Assembly: GCF_019320115.1 (NCBI RefSeq)
Contig: NC_089591.1
Location: forward strand, 56,916,078 to 56,980,077
DNA length: 64,000 bases
Reading direction: 5' to 3'
From: Miscanthus floridulus
Lineage: Eukaryota; Streptophyta; Magnoliopsida; Poales; Poaceae
Translations under genes and position numbers: made by a program
Shown: positions 11,849 through 24,946 of the stretch, one piece after another
Layout of the letters: each line of letters starts with the position of its first letter
Position numbering within the stretch: the stretch's first letter is position 1
Notes under the pieces: generated by a model
Databases searched by the model: none
The model's input: only the letters and a program-made list of their open reading frames with translations
Told to the model about the DNA's origin: nothing

Positions 11849-14800
11849 TATAACACCCTAAAATTAGCTACTTTCTGAAAAGAGTAAAACGATTTCTGTT
11901 AATTGTTTTGTGCTCATAAAAACATAGGTAAAAGAAAACTTTCTTTAAATTAAATCCAACATAAGGGTAGCAACATGTTTGCGCATACATGCAGTTACAT
12001 TGGTACTTTTATGATGAGTGGTTTGGAAAATAAATTCAAATCTCAATCTTCAAAATATTATTTTCAAGTAGTGATTTAAAAAGAATTTGAAAACTTGCAA
12101 AAACAAAAGTCAGATAAGATGCCTTGTTTTCAAAATCCAACGGCTTGGAAAAGGTTTTAAGACGTGTTAGAACGATGTCTCTCTTTTCAGGAATCTTTTC
12201 GACCCTTTTTGCGATTAAATTCCTATTTCTTGGAGCCTTGTCTTTTTCCTCGATCAATCTAAAAGTCTTTTCAGGAGCTAAAACTACTTTGCTTGTGTTC
12301 CTTATCTTTATATCTATCCCTAGGAATTTTTATAGAATTTTTCGGAGCTCAGAGATATTTTTCGGAGCCTAAATAGTAATTCCTGATTTTCTATAATTAT
12401 TTTAATTCTGAAAATCAATAATTGCTAAAATATCTCAACTTTCCAAACTCGACAAACCCTATGTATATATATATGCCGGCGTAGCCCTCGATGCGAGGAT
12501 TCCAGAAGTACAGCCCGATTCGCGAGCCGCCATTCGTAGCACCGTAGATCGGACGCCGAAGTTTGGTACAGCTAGGTTTCCGGCGAACTCTTCGGCGAGC
12601 TTTTTCGGCCAAGCCGTTGCATTCCGGCGTCTACCACCACCACCACAAGGTAGATCTCGTCGTCCTCTACACTGTCTTGCCATCCTTTCCGCGAATCCAT
12701 CACCGTTTGATTGTTTCCCCTTTGTTTTCCTTTTTCCGGTCGATTTCCCGGCGAGCTCGTCCATGGCCGGCCCTCTTCTTCGAGTTCTCCGGCCATCCCA
12801 CGCCTGCAGCCGGCCCCGTGCACCGCCACCCGATAGGGCCCCACCCCGCGCCCTGGCTCTGCACGCCGCCGTCGGATCACGCCCTGGACCCAGCTCCTCC
12901 GGACATGTGCTCCCACGTGCAGGGAGCAGGCAGCGTGCCTACAGTGGCCGACGGCCACCGACCGAGTGGGCCCTGCCCTGCCCCTTGTCTCCCTGGGCCA
13001 CCGCGTGGCCGCGTACCACCGCTGGCCGGCCGTCCCCGAGCTCTCCATGCAAGCAGCAGCTTCCATGGCCACGTACATAAACAGAAAGAAAGAATGGTCA
13101 CGTACGTAGACGGACAGGAAGAAGATATCCAAGGTAGAAGATGGGATTAATTACAATTTTGCCATTCTGCTTTTAATCCCCGCCGTTTAATCATTTTAAC
13201 TCCGTTTCAGTTCATTCTAGTTGCGTTAGTTTCGTGTCGTGGAGATTTACGCAGTAGAGTTATTAGTTTTCATATAACATGTTTATGAATTTATTTTATT
13301 AAAATATTAATTGTGCCTATAATTAATTAATCGCTGATTAATTAAAATCGGTTTAGGTTTTTTATTTCGATCCGATTGCGCGAGTTTCATTGCAGTGTGT
13401 GATACGTGTTAGCAGCGATGTTTAACATATCTCACATCTTAGAAATTTATAAGTTAAATATTAATTTGATTAAGGATTATTCAATAACTTTTTAATTAAA
13501 AGCAATTTAAGTTCTAATTCCGTTTAGCCCCGTTTAAGTTACGTTTGGTTCGTGCTGACGTGAACTATATGTTAGGGGCAATGTTTTTCATGTCACATGT
13601 GTTTCCATATATAGCTAAATATTAAATTGATTAGTATATTTGCACACTAGTTTGGAATAAAAAGCAATATAGGTGCTTAACTTTGATAATTTATACCTAA
13701 AAGTTAGTACGATTGATTGTTAACTTAAAAGTGTTTCTAGAATATAATTGGATTAGCCGAACAAGATACATAAGTGATAAGTACGAGTAGATGCTGTCAC
13801 ATGCTTAATTCCTTTGCGAAGGTAAAGTTTAATTTGTTTAATAAATTATGTGATAACATTTATAAATAATACATGATTAGCTTTAACTCTACTTTAAAAA
13901 CTAAATATGTTGTGATTAATCTAAATCAATATTGCTCATATAGTTTTCTTAGCTAACCTAAAACAAGCTCGTAGTTGTTTCTTTTATAATATAATATAAA
14001 TCTTTTGATAGTGGTTTTCTTTTAACCGTAGCTCCTTTCTTAGTGTCTCTTGCATCTCATAACCCTAGCATCGAGCCGTTCTTGTCGCGTTACTTTTGTT
14101 TTGGCGTGTTCGACGCAGTGGCGTTAGTGGTTCTCATGTTACTCAAATGTGTTTTGGCAATTAAAAAGTTAATTGTATTAATACTATCACTTGCATCATT
14201 TTCTGAATATAAAGTCAATATAGGTTTTGTACTACGCTCTTTCTTAAGCAATGAATCAAGTTGATTAATGAGAATATTTACATGTGTTTCTACAGTTAAA
14301 ATAAGTTAAATAGATAGGTTTTATTTTCCGTTGCTTCGATAGTCGCTTTTTCGTTGAATCGCATATAGCGTGTCTTTTGCGTTTATGTGTTCGTAGCGAT
14401 ATGCCGTTTTGCTTATTTTATTGGTTGATGTACTGTTCTCATATATTTTTATTTGTATGCCATGTATGGATGTTTGTGTGGTGATATATGGTTCAGTCAA
14501 TCGGTGAGGTTTATGTGGTGATTAAGAAGCTGTTCTCTGAAGACTAGAAGATGAGAATTGAAAGTAGAAGATTGAAAGTGGAATACTAAAGGCTTTTGAG
14601 CGTATTGCTTTGGGGGAAAAGCAAGTTAAGGCAAGTATAGCATGGGACCATCCTTGTTACCTATTCACATTTAAACACTTAATTCATATTGCATGTGTCT
14701 ACCTTGTTGCCAAATAGGATATCCTAGATATTTGATAACTTGTACCTTGATACCTTTGGGACATTGCATTGGATAGTTTTTGCTAGTGCTTAATCAAAAC

Positions 14801-15841
14801 CATGATCTTGTAACTTGACTAATGGTATATGCAATAAACATTAAAACATGACTTTTTAGTAACATGGAATCAGGGGGCTGGAGTGTTTATATGCTTCAGA
14901 TTCCTCTCCCTAAGGACTTATCTGCAAGCGATCATCCGGGACTTACAGTACAGCTGTGAGGGCCATATGGCTCTAGCTTTAGCTCAGTATGAGGATCTTT
15001 TCTAGCTTGTTAGTGGTTACCTTTCAGGCGCGGGGTATGTTTCCTTTGCTGCTGGGAAGTGTGTACCGTGCTGCGATGCCCACGCATGCCACTCCTAGAG
15101 ATGGGCCACATACGCCTGGCGGCCCTAACATGTTAGATGAATTCTTTGAAAGGCTTCATAGTGAACCCTACCGACCTTCCTTGGAAGTGGGTCAAGAGAA
15201 TAGCTACCTCGGGCAAAAGGGTAAATCACAACTCACAGTGAACGTGTACAAACTCTGCAGAGTATAAAATTGTTATAACAGCCGTGTTCACGGACACGAG
15301 CGGCCTTGGACCCTTATGGAATAGAGATGATCACTAATGGATAATGGTACTAATGATTAATTGTTTATGCTATACATTAATCATGTTTACCTGATCATGT
15401 GTTTATAGGCTTATGGATAAACTTGTTGCCAATCAATTGCTAAAATTATGCTAAACAAAGGCTAATCGCAGTAAACCAGTGTCAGCCCTTTTTGAGCCTC
15501 ATGAACCCCATGATATAATTGTTAAGTACGACATGTACTTACGCTTGCTTTATTTTTCTATACTTTGGATAAAAATCCCAGATGGGTACCAGATCGCTAG
15601 TTTGGAGGAGTTAGGCATGTGGTCAATCAGTCAGTCGTCCCTGTGAATTTAGAGTCTTCACCAGAAGATCGGAGTCAACTTTCCGTTGTCTATACTCTGA
15701 GGGTACTTTTCTTTTACTAATACGTTATGTAATAAGTATTGTCTTTTGATATTACCCTTATTTGTGGCTATATGTGAGATTTGACTTTCTGGGCTTACAT
15801 ATAGTGTGTATCTGGTTTTGTCTTTAAAACCGGGTGCTACA
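11849..15841 (+). repeat. 3' LTR of the LARD-like element
   Basis: This LTR is 3993 bp and ends GGTGCTACA. Its first bases are TATAACACCC, so the terminal TG has mutated to TA. It is colinear with the 5' LTR except for 13651-14508. Removing those 858 bp leaves 3135 bp, against 3132 in the 5' LTR. Confidence 0.9.
13651..14508. other. 858-bp segment present only in the 3' LTR
   Basis: AT-rich sequence with no credible gene. It is bounded by AG at 13649-13650 and at 14507-14508; the 5' LTR keeps one AG at the joint. Two-base microhomology and absence of terminal repeats favour deletion from the 5' LTR over insertion here. Confidence 0.7.
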
Positions 15842-15846
15842 AGGTT

Positions 15847-16354
15847 GAGAAAGTTTTACCGAGGTGATCATAACCTCATGAGCTACCTCAAGCATGAAGC
15901 TTGATTCTAGTACTTCCTCATGAGAGCACTTTAGATGAACATAATTTGCTTGTAGCACATTATATTTGCTTGATAGTTCATCTAACCTTGCCTTGAGCTC
16001 AAAGTTTTCCTTCTCTAGTTGTGAAACACTAGAAGAGGAGTTAGTAACTAAAGCATGCTCAATTGACAATTTTTCATATCTTTCACTTAGAGCCTTTAGT
16101 TCTTCCATCTTGGAGATGAGAAACAATTCTTGCTTTTGAAGTGATTGCTCTTGCTTCTCGATCTCTTCTTCAAGCTCATCATTCTTTTCAACTATCTTCA
16201 TGATGATGAACTTGTCTTTGCGGTTGAGATGATCAAGGTTGTAGTTGTCTTCAACTTCAATATCACTCTCATCTTGATCATCTACTTGTGCTTTCTCCTT
16301 TTCTTGATCTTTCTTGCAACTCTTCTTCTTGCTTTTCTTGGCCATGAGACACAA
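15847..16354 (-). pseudogene. SIRE-type copia gag, middle part (right half of a split gene)
   Basis: The minus-strand ORF begins VCLMAKKSKKK, a motif found mid-Gag in the related element C (SSSRVCLMA). It continues as a heptad-rich coiled coil (NDELEEEIEKQEQSLQKQEL, then LEKENFELKARLDELSSKY). It would continue into the zinc-knuckle region at 5832-4975 if the 10 kb insertion were absent. The Gag N-terminus is missing because sequence to the right of about 16385 is LTR sequence, not gag. The coiled coil presumably serves Gag oligomerisation. Confidence 0.7.
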
Positions 16355-16384
16355 GTGATCTTTTCACTTGAGCATAGCCATCTT

Positions 16385-16998
16385 GAGCATGTAACTTGAT
16401 TCCATTCATCAAATTTGAATAATCCCAAATGTATCAAGTCACTTTCATCAAACACTCCAATAGTGATTTGATCCTCCACATAAACATGAACATCATAGCT
16501 TGATTAGTACCTCAACTAAATGCAAGTACTTCCTTCTTCACTCTAGCTAGGTTCTTCGGCCGCCAAGCCGTCGCTTGCCCTTCACCGTTGCTTAGTACCT
16601 CGAAGCCTTTCCTTGCTATCTTCACCATCTCAAGCCATCAAGTCACATCTTGTGTTGAATCATCTATTCATGTATTGTTATCTTTTTCATTTCAATTTAG
16701 CAAGCTTCATATATGAGACCAATCCATATGCAATCCCTTATGTCTCATTAATTAATTCTTACAAGCTTGCTTTCACATAGTACATAAAAATCCCACAATA
16801 ATTAAGCCTTTGCATGAATTCTATTTGCATTGTTGTCTTGTGCTTGAAGTAGATTGTTTACACAATAACACATCATTTTGGCTTTCATTAAGTACCTGTG
16901 AGATAACATATTACCTGTCCACACTTAGCAAACGGGTTAGTCCTTTAATCACATTGTCATTCAATCATCCAAAACCCACTAAAGGGCTAGATGCACTT
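16385..16998 (-). repeat. Truncated SIRE-type LTR (reverse)
   Basis: Read on the minus strand from 16998 this begins with GTGCATCTAGCCCTTTAGTGGG. It matches, with divergence, the forward LTR beginning at 61936. Colinearity includes a segment (16540-16630 versus about 62790-62880) with the shared words GGAAAGG, GGCTTG and AGTACTTGCAT. Its 3' part is lost at the junction with gag near 16385. Confidence 0.65.
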
Positions 16999-17455
16999 TC
17001 ACTATGCCCATTGGGCACGCTCATGTGCATCCTCTGGCAAAGAGACCTGGCCGAGCCTGACTCGATCGTAGCTTCCGCTTGGGGCTTAGGGGCTTCCCTA
17101 AGCCCTAGGCTCCCGATCTATGGCAGACCGAGCCCGGTCCTTGGCTACTGCCTGGCTAACGATGCCAATCAAGGCCCAGGCACAAGGAAACAAGCCCTAG
17201 GCTACCAATGCCCGGAGGCTCCCTGGCGTCGCTCCCTAGGTGTGCCTCTACCAACTGCTCCTCCGATAGGGTCATGTCCGGGGCATGACACAAGAAGACA
17301 AAGCTTCTCATGGCCTTCGGGGCTCGGGGCTTCCGAGCCCACGTGTCAGCCCCCGAAGCCGACCTCCTTCGCCACCAAGAAGACTCTAGAAGGTCTCACC
17401 TGGGGGAGGCCGGTCCAAGCCGACACCCTCTGACACGCAGAGTGTCAGACTTCGG
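16999..17455. repeat. Unclassified GC-rich fragment
   Basis: A compositionally distinct block (GGGGCTTCCGAGCCC, GCCGACCTCCTTCGCC) lies between the SIRE-type LTR fragment and the LINE. It looks like a piece of a GC-rich gypsy LTR, but no terminus or target duplication is visible. Its ORF (16810-17433) is not recognisable. Confidence 0.3.
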
Positions 17456-19203
17456 CCCTGGGTTTTATAATGCTACATGGCCGACAGTTAAAGTAAGTGT
17501 CATGCAATTCTTGAATGCTTTCCATGAGGGAAATGTACAGCTGGAGAGAATCAACAGGTCTTACTTAGTGCTTATCCCAAAGAGACTGATGCCACCACAG
17601 TTGATGCCTACAGACCAATATGTCTTCAGAACTACAGTGTTAAAATTCTGTCCAAACTACTAACAACAAGGCTACAGCTACAGATTCATAATCTGGTTGA
17701 CCTTGATCAGACAGGATTCATAAGGGGGAGATCTATCACTGAGAATTTTGTATATGCAATGGAATTGGTTCAGTGCTCTCACAAAAGAAGAGTTCCCACA
17801 TTGGTGATCAAACTAGACTTTGCAAAGGCCTTTGACACAGTTAACTGGGATGCTCTGGACACTATCCTTCAGGCAAGGGGGTTCAACGATGTCTGGCGAA
17901 GATGGATGCAATAGATCCTTTAGTCATCACACACGGCAGTCTTGGTTAATGGCTGCCCCGGGCCATGGATGGACTGCCAGCGAGGATTAAGGCAGGGTGA
18001 TCCTATATCGCCGTACCTATTCATACTGGTGGCTGATGTACTCCAAGTGCTGATAAGGAAATCTAGGACAATAAGACACCCCATGGTCGACAACACAAGC
18101 TGCCTCGTGCTACAATATGCGGATGACACATTGATACTAGTCAGAGGGGAGCTCACTGACGTCCAAAGCCTAAGAGTAATCCTTGACCATTTTGCAAATG
18201 CAATAGGGCTGCAGATAAATTATGCAAAGAGTACAGCTGTTCCTATCTTCATGGATGAAAGCACTATTGAGGGCTGCATTTCTGCTCTGGGGTCTCGCCG
18301 AGAGGGGTTTCCCCAAACATACCTTGGGCTGCCATTATCGAATACAAAGCTGCGCCTTTCTGCCTTTGCGCCGAACATTGCTAAGTGTGATAAGTATCTG
18401 GCGGGATGGCAAGCCTCTCTTCTCAATCAGATGGGCCGTGCAACACTGATAAACTCGGTTCTGGATAGTCAACTCATATAGGCCATGGCTGCCCTAGAGA
18501 TCCCTCCAGGAATTATTGAGCAAGTTGATCGGAAGCAGCGATCATTTCTCTAGTCCGGCTCGGGCACTTCGATTGGTGGCAAAAGTATGGTGGCATGGAC
18601 ACATGTATGTGACACGAAGGAGCTTGGCGGCCTTGGCCTCAAAGATTTTGGAATACAAAACACTTGCCTATTGCTGAAAATGATACACAAGCTACACTCC
18701 AACAGTCCATCGTCATCCTGGGCAAGACGGGTTCAACGGAACGCTTGCATTGCCTCACTCACCGGAAACATCAACGGTAATCACTGGGACACTTTGAGAT
18801 CCTTGCTGCCCATCTACCGTGCAATCACCACGGTGATCCTAGCAGATGGAACCACAATGTCCTTCTGGCACGATGTTTGGGACGACCATGATAGCATTGC
18901 CGAGAGATTCCCAGAGCTCTTTACTCACTGCCAAAAGAAGAAAATTACAGTCAGGCAAGCTTTTGACGGAGAGCTTTAGCGCTCACTGACCAGGCGGCAA
19001 TCAACACAAGCAGCCGAGCAACTAATCCAGGTTACACAAATCATGGCACATCATGTACTCACAGATGGGAAAGACCAAAGACGTAGTCCGATGATGAAAA
19101 CAACTGGAGACCTCGACACCACCATGCTATACAGAGCCCTCAAGAGTGAGCACTCCACACCGGATGCCTGGACAACCTTTGTCTGGAAGAACATAGCGCG
19201 ACC
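17456..19203 (+). pseudogene. LINE (non-LTR) reverse transcriptase fragment 1
   Basis: Plus-strand frames give plant L1-type RT motifs in order: NRSYLVLIPKR (about 17540), TGFIRGRSITENF (17711-17749), KLDFAKAFDTVNWD (about 17810), GLRQGDPISPYLF (17984-18022), the catalytic YADD (18116-18127), then GLPLSNTKLR and the start of the zf-RVT linker region up to FVWKNIARPS. Such ORF2 proteins reverse-transcribe their own RNA at a nicked target. In-frame stops near 17909 and 18479, frame changes, no endonuclease and no 3' tail show a dead fragment. It ends abruptly at the truncated LTR of copia element A. Confidence 0.85.
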
Positions 19204-19683
19204 AAGCGGGTAAAACTTCCTTGTTGGTGAACAAAACCGTAGACATAGGACCTAGAACCGGTAGATCTAAAAGAAGAAAAGAAAGAGGAAGAGAGGTGAG
19301 ATGTCACCGACCATCCGCGGACATAGAGAAAGAGCTCGACGTAGCCATAGCGAATGTGATGCAGTCCAGGTCGGTGGTGTCGCGGTGATGGTGTTGAGGT
19401 CGGTCGCAATGCAGTGGTGGCACAGAGGCGGCGGTGAAGACGGCGGTGGAGCTTCCCGTCGCTTCAGCACTACCCTCTTAGATCGGATTAAGGTTAGGAA
19501 TGTAGGTGGGGTTTGTGGCGGCTGCGGTGAACCTCATACTCAGCGCCCCGGCCTCCACCTTTCTCTTTATAGCGCTACGCGATGGGGTCCACCAACCATA
19601 ATTGGGTTGGGCGCCCCCGATCAGGGTGCAGATCAAAGGCCCAAATTGGTCGTTGGGCCAACTTAGTGGAGATCAACCTAACA
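19204..19683 (-). repeat. 3' LTR of copia A, missing its outer end
   Basis: The right edge CCTAACA (19683) is the reverse complement of the TGTTAGG LTR start. The left edge lacks about 34 bp found at 33941-33974 in the other LTR and abuts LINE fragment 1. TATAGCGC-type promoter sequence lies near 19566. Confidence 0.8.
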
Positions 19684-19700
19684 TTCTCTCCCTTGATCTC
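19684..19700 (-). promoter_or_regulatory. Polypurine tract of copia A
   Basis: The reverse complement reads GAGATCAAGGGAGAGAA, directly before the LTR. The forward copy has the matching GAGATCAAATGAGAGA at 52981-52996. Confidence 0.75.
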
Positions 19701-19864
19701 ACCTTATGACTTAAACGTAAAAGACTTATCTCTTTTTCCTATTCCATCACAGATTAGCGCATAGAGCGTGCCTCGTCACAACAGTTAGTATCATTGGATT
19801 AACAGCTACAACACACCTCTCTGTTTTGAAACAGATTCTCAACTAGGCCCTTATTGTACAGAAA

Positions 19865-22800
19865 TCATAGGCTTTTCCGTAAACCCATGTCGGCTAAGTG
19901 TTCTTTAAACATATTGGGTGGTAAGCCTTTTGTAAGCGGATCCACTAGCATTTTCTTTGTACTTATATGCTCGAGACTAATTGAATGATCCCAGACTTTG
20001 TCTTTCACAACATAAAACTTTATGTCAATGTGTTTGGTAGCACCACTTGACTTATTGTTGTGAGCATAACATACTGCTGGCTCATTATAGTAGTACAACT
20101 TGAGTGGTCTATGAATGTCACCGACCACTTTCAACCCGGACATAAATTTCTTTAGCCAGTTCACCTGCCCTGTGGCCTCATAACATGCTATAAACTCGGC
20201 ATACATCGTGGACGATGCAGTGACGGTTTGTTTAGAGCTTTTCCACGATATAGCTTCCCCTGCGAGAGTAAATACATAACCTAATGTGGATTTTCTATCA
20301 TCTACATCTTCTGCAAAATCTGAATCTGAATACCCTTCTATATGTAGAGAATCAGATCTTATGTACGTTAGCATGAGACCTTTTGTGCCTTGCAAATAAC
20401 GCAAAGCTTTCTTTGCCATTCTCCAGTGTTCAATTCCTAGATTACTCTGATATCTGTCAAGTATCCCGGTAATAAAAGCCAAGTCAGGACGTGTACATAC
20501 TTAAGCATACTATAAGATTCCTACAGCTAAAGCATATAAAACCGCTTTTATTCGATTGATCTCATATTGATTCCTGGGACATTGGAATTCCTAAAAAATA
20601 TCACCCTTGACTATAGGAGCAGGTGAAGGCTTACACGTATGCATACTGTATTTCTTTAGAACCTTTTTCTAAGTATGCCTTTTGCGATAATTCTAAAACA
20701 TGTTTCTTCTATCTCGGTGAATCTCTATCCCTAAAATGAACGAAGCTTCACCGAAATCTTTCATGTCAAAATTTGTGGACAAAAACTTATTCGTCTCTAG
20801 TAGTAGATTAACATCACTACTAACAAGTAAGATGTCATCCACATATAGGATTAGGAAAATGAATTTCTCATTCTTGAACTTTATATAAATGCAATTGTCC
20901 TCTACATTCTCTTTAAACCCAAACTTTCTTATCGTTCCATTAAACTTTAAATACCACTGTCTAGAGGCTTGTTTTAAGCCATAAATGGATTTCTTCGGCG
21001 ACATCCCATATGTTATTTTCCTTTCACGACAAAACCTTTTGGTTGTGCCATTTAGACATTCTCATCTAAATACCCATTGAGGAAAGCCATCTTTATATCC
21101 ATCTGATGTAATTCTAAATCGTAATGCGCCACTAATGCTATTATGATTCTAAAAGAATCCTTGTATGAGACTGGAGAAAATGTCTCATTATAATCTATTC
21201 CTTCTCTTTGCGTAAAACCTTTCACTACAAGTTGCGCTTTAAATCTTTCAACATTCCCTTTGGAGTCATATTTAGTTTTGTAGACCCATTTACAGCCTAC
21301 TGTCTTGGCTCCTTTAAGAATTCTTTCTAAGTCCCAAACACCATTGGTGCCCATTGATCTCATTTCATCTTGTATGGTTTCAAGCCACTTTGATGAGTGA
21401 GTGCATCTCATGGCTTCTTCAAATGAGGTGGGATCACACTCCATTTGAAATTCTTCACATTCATAGACTTCATAGTCATCAGGAATGGTTGGTTTTCTGG
21501 CTATTTGAGACCTTCTAGGGGCCTCATTAGTTGGCGCTTGTTCCATATAGGGCTATTGTTCTCTTCCTCATGTGCGACAATGGGTTATATAGGATCCTGA
21601 AGGACATATTTCTCATGTTCATTTATTGTTGCCACGGAAGAACTAACAACAGGTGTTGTCACAATAGTGTCATGTACTGTTGGTGCAGCAGCAACAGGTA
21701 GCAAGAAAAATGGCTCCTGAACCATCGGAGTGGGCACGTATACCCGCTTCTCCTCAAATTTAATTTCTCACGCTACCATGCTCCCCCTGACCATGCCATC
21801 CTTCAAGAACACAGCGTGTCTTGTTTCTACAAACTTCATATGTTTGTCAGGACAGTAGAAACGAGAACCTTTTGACTTATCTAGGTAGCCAATGAAATGG
21901 CAACTGATAGTCTTGGAGTCTACCTTCCTAATGTTTGGGTTAAATACTTTAGCCTCAGCTAGACAGCCCCACACACGTAAATAGTTAATTGAGGGTTCCC
22001 TTCCTGTCCACAACACATATAATGTTTTGGGCACCGACTTGCTTGGTACTCGATTGAGAATATGAATGGCGGTTTTTAATGCCTCCATCCACAAACTTAT
22101 CGGTAAAGTGGAGTAACTTATCATACTTCTCACCATATCTATTAAGGCACGGTTGTGTCTTTTAGCTACTCCATTCTACTGAGGCTTGCATGGTGTAGAG
22201 TACTGGGCAACTATGCCATTTTCCTGTAAGAACTTTGCAAAAGGTCTAGAAACTTGGCCATATGGGGTATGTCGACCGTAGTACTCCCCCACGGTCGGAT
22301 CTTACTATCTTAATCTTTAAATTATGCTGATTTTCTACTTCAGCCTTAAATATCTTAAATTTATCCAATGCTTCTGATCTTTCCTTAATTGGATAAATGT
22401 AGCCATAACGAGAATAATCATCTATGAATGTTATAAATAAATCATAAACATTCACACTTTTCATAGGAAAAGGACCACATATATTTGTGTGAATTATTTC
22501 TAAAATTCCTGCGCTTTATTTGGCATTTTTCTTTATTTTCTTAACATACTTTCCTTTAATGCAATCAATACATTGTTCTAAGTCTAAAAATTCTAATGGT
22601 GGAAGAATTGATTTCTTAATCAATCGTTCTATTCCCCCTCGAAATATGGCCTAAATGACAGTGCAATAATTTTGATGATACATCATGAACTCTCTTCCAC
22701 TTATTTCTTGCATTCATAGACAAGGAGGCATTCTCATTCTCAATGCTCGCAACATTCACATTCTCAGAAAGTGATAACAAATAAAGTTCATCTTGTCGGA

Positions 22801-23459
22801 AGGCAAGAGCAACACACTTATGATTAACCATTATCTTACATTGGCTATTATCAAAATGACAATCATATCCATCATTGTCTAAACGTGAGACACTTATTAA
22901 GTTTCTACGCAAAGAGGGTACATAAAGGACATCTGTAAGCTTAAGTACAAAGCCATCATTTAATTCTAATGGGAGTTCTCCAATGGCATCCACTTCAGCT
23001 TTGACTCCATTTGCCATCTTAATGTGTCTTTCTCCTCTTTGCAGGGTCCTCCTCGTATGGAATTCCTATAATGAATTTGCAATATGAATAGTTGCATCTG
23101 AATCAATCCACTAAGTAGATTTTGCATAACTTAAATATAAGGACTCATCTACAAATGTAATAATGTCCTCACCTTTTCTAATCAGGTGCTTCAGGAACTC
23201 TGGACAATCTTTCTGGTAGTGTCCAGTCCTGTGGCACCATCTACAGGTGTCCTTGTCCACTTGAACATAGTTGGATTTCTGATGGTGATCTTTCTAAGGG
23301 GCCTTTCCTTGTGACTTAGAAAAGGAGCTATTGTCCCACTGAGGTTTCCCTTGTGATTTAGCATTCTTGTTGTTAAAGTTCTTTTTATTTTCCTTCACAT
23401 GGTTGATAGAGTCACCATGTGAGCTCTTTAGCCTCTCCTCTTCTTGCCCACACATGGAA
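19865..23459 (-). pseudogene. Copia A pol: knuckle, protease, integrase, RT, RNase H (broken)
   Basis: Motifs in order: a CX2CX4HX4C knuckle (CRWCHRTGHYQKDC, about 23205-23250); protease WIDSDAT (about 23088-23108), where the catalytic DSG has become DSD; a GAG-pre-integrase segment with HCHLGHISRG; integrase core DDYSRYGYIYP and VRSDRGG (22246-22464), C-terminal part to 21768; RT start with ALVAHYDLELHQMDIKMAFL (to 21052); YGLKQASRQWYLKF and catalytic YVDD (20834-20845); RNase H with YSDSDFAEDVDDRKST and MYAEFIACYEA, ending LRKSL at 19865. The reading is divided by several stops and frameshifts. These proteins would process Gag-Pol, copy RNA and insert the cDNA; this copy cannot. Confidence 0.85.
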
Positions 23460-23538
23460 ATGAGTGTAGGGTCGAGATGGCGGACTAGAAGGGGGTGAAT
23501 AGCCCTTTCTAAAAATAACCGCGTCAGCTAACCATAAC

Positions 23539-24946
23539 TGAAGGGACCGTGATGCCTAAGAGGGGGGGGGGTGAATTAGGCAACTTAAAAATTCTAACTC
23601 TAAACTATGACCTCTTTTTCTAACCTTAGCAAAACCTATGCAAAAGATAAACTATCTAAATGTGCAACTATAGTTTTGCTAGTGTGTTGCTATCTCTACC
23701 GCAAATGTAGTAAAGTAATCAATGTAAATGTGGAAGCTAAAGAGCAAGGTAGAGATATGCAAACTCCCATCGACGACTCCGGTATTTTTACCGAGGTATC
23801 GAGAAGCGCGCAAGCTTCCCCCTAGTCCTCGTTGGAGCCCCTCGCAAGGGCCAAGCTCCCGGTCGGGTAACTCCGTGGATAGCCTCGGGCCTTCCCCACG
23901 CGCAAGTGGGTCTCTAACGTGCCTTCCGGCAAGCCTCTCCCGGATGCTCCCCGTCGTCTTCATTATCAAGCTTCCAGCCAAAACACCGCGGGCCTTGTTC
24001 CCTCCAATACACGATGGGGGCCACACCACAAACACGGTTGGTGTGATCTCGCAAGACTTCAAGCCCCTCCGATGTACAACAATGGTGCTCGCAAGCACTG
24101 GGTGGTAAGAGGTATGTAAACCTCATTAAACACTAGGCCTAAACCTATAGCAAGCACATAAACGGTGGTCTAATCAACCTAAGCACTTCGCAAAGCACCT
24201 ACACTAATCACCTGATGAAACACTAAGCACTATGCAAGTGGAGATCACTAAAATGGTGTATCAATACCCTTGGTATGTTTTCTCAGCTCCACTCTCATCA
24301 AATGGCCGGTTGGGGGTTGTATTTATAAGCCCCACTAAGAAAGTAGTCGTTGGGGTTGAATTCCCACGAAACTGCTACTGACCGGACGCTGAATCGTCCT
24401 GACCAGACGTGTCCGGTCGTCCCGACCATTGAGCCAGTAATATACTGATCAGACGCTGGCCAGTGTCCGGGCGCCTGCCACCGGACGCGTTCGGTCGTAG
24501 ATTTGTCGCTCTAGAACCTTACTGTACTCGATCAAATGATGCTGTCCTGCGTCTGGTCGGTTGCCGCCAGCATTCGGTCCAGTGTCCGGTCACCTATCTA
24601 TCGAGCCACTTGCCCAGCGTCCGGTCGCAGTGTCCGGTTGCTTGTCCAGCGTTTGGTCCAGCATTTGGTCACCACGGTGAGCTCATTTCTTCATGATCTT
24701 GCATACGGCTTGGTTCCAATCTTCATGCTTGGACTTTGCTTGATCTCTTGGGTCTTCTCTTGTGCTCCTAAGGTTTTGCTTGAGGTGTTGATCATCGGAT
24801 CATCACATCGCCTTCATCCAAGTTACGTCTTGCACCCTATTGAACTACAAAACAAACACTTGCAAATTCATTAGTCCAATTTGGTTGCGTTGGTCATCAA
24901 ACACCAAAATCCAAAGTACATGGGTCAAGGGTCCATTTTCCTTATA
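23539..24946 (-). repeat. 3' LTR of element C
   Basis: 1408 bp. On the minus strand it starts TATAAGG (TG mutated to TA) and ends GGTCCCTTCA. The minus-strand TATA box is at 24318-24329. A CCGGAC/GTCCGG-rich array lies upstream of it in transcription sense (about 24378-24680). Confidence 0.85.

Larger units (their letters stand above)
5838..15841 (+). mobile_element. Complete non-autonomous LTR retrotransposon (LARD-like), 10.0 kb
   Basis: Both LTRs, a primer-binding site, a polypurine-like tract and a perfect 5-bp target duplication (AGGTT at 5833-5837 and 15842-15846) are present, so boundaries are certain. The internal 2.9 kb has no gag or pol; the longest frame there is a Phe/Lys-rich low-complexity stretch. 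Very long LTRs (3.1 and 4.0 kb) with an uncoding interior define a large retrotransposon derivative. The TGTAACACCC start and the GGACGAGATTC motif before the 3' LTR resemble gypsy elements, so mobilisation by a gypsy partner is inferred. It inserted into a SIRE-type gag. LTR divergence is low: about 24 differences in the last 1.33 kb aligned by eye, nearly all transitions. Confidence 0.9.

Noticed and set aside
23728..24126. ORFs conserved between 23728-24126 and 28625-29086
   Set aside because: They sit in the paired LTRs of element C; similarity reflects LTR identity, and the frames differ by stops.
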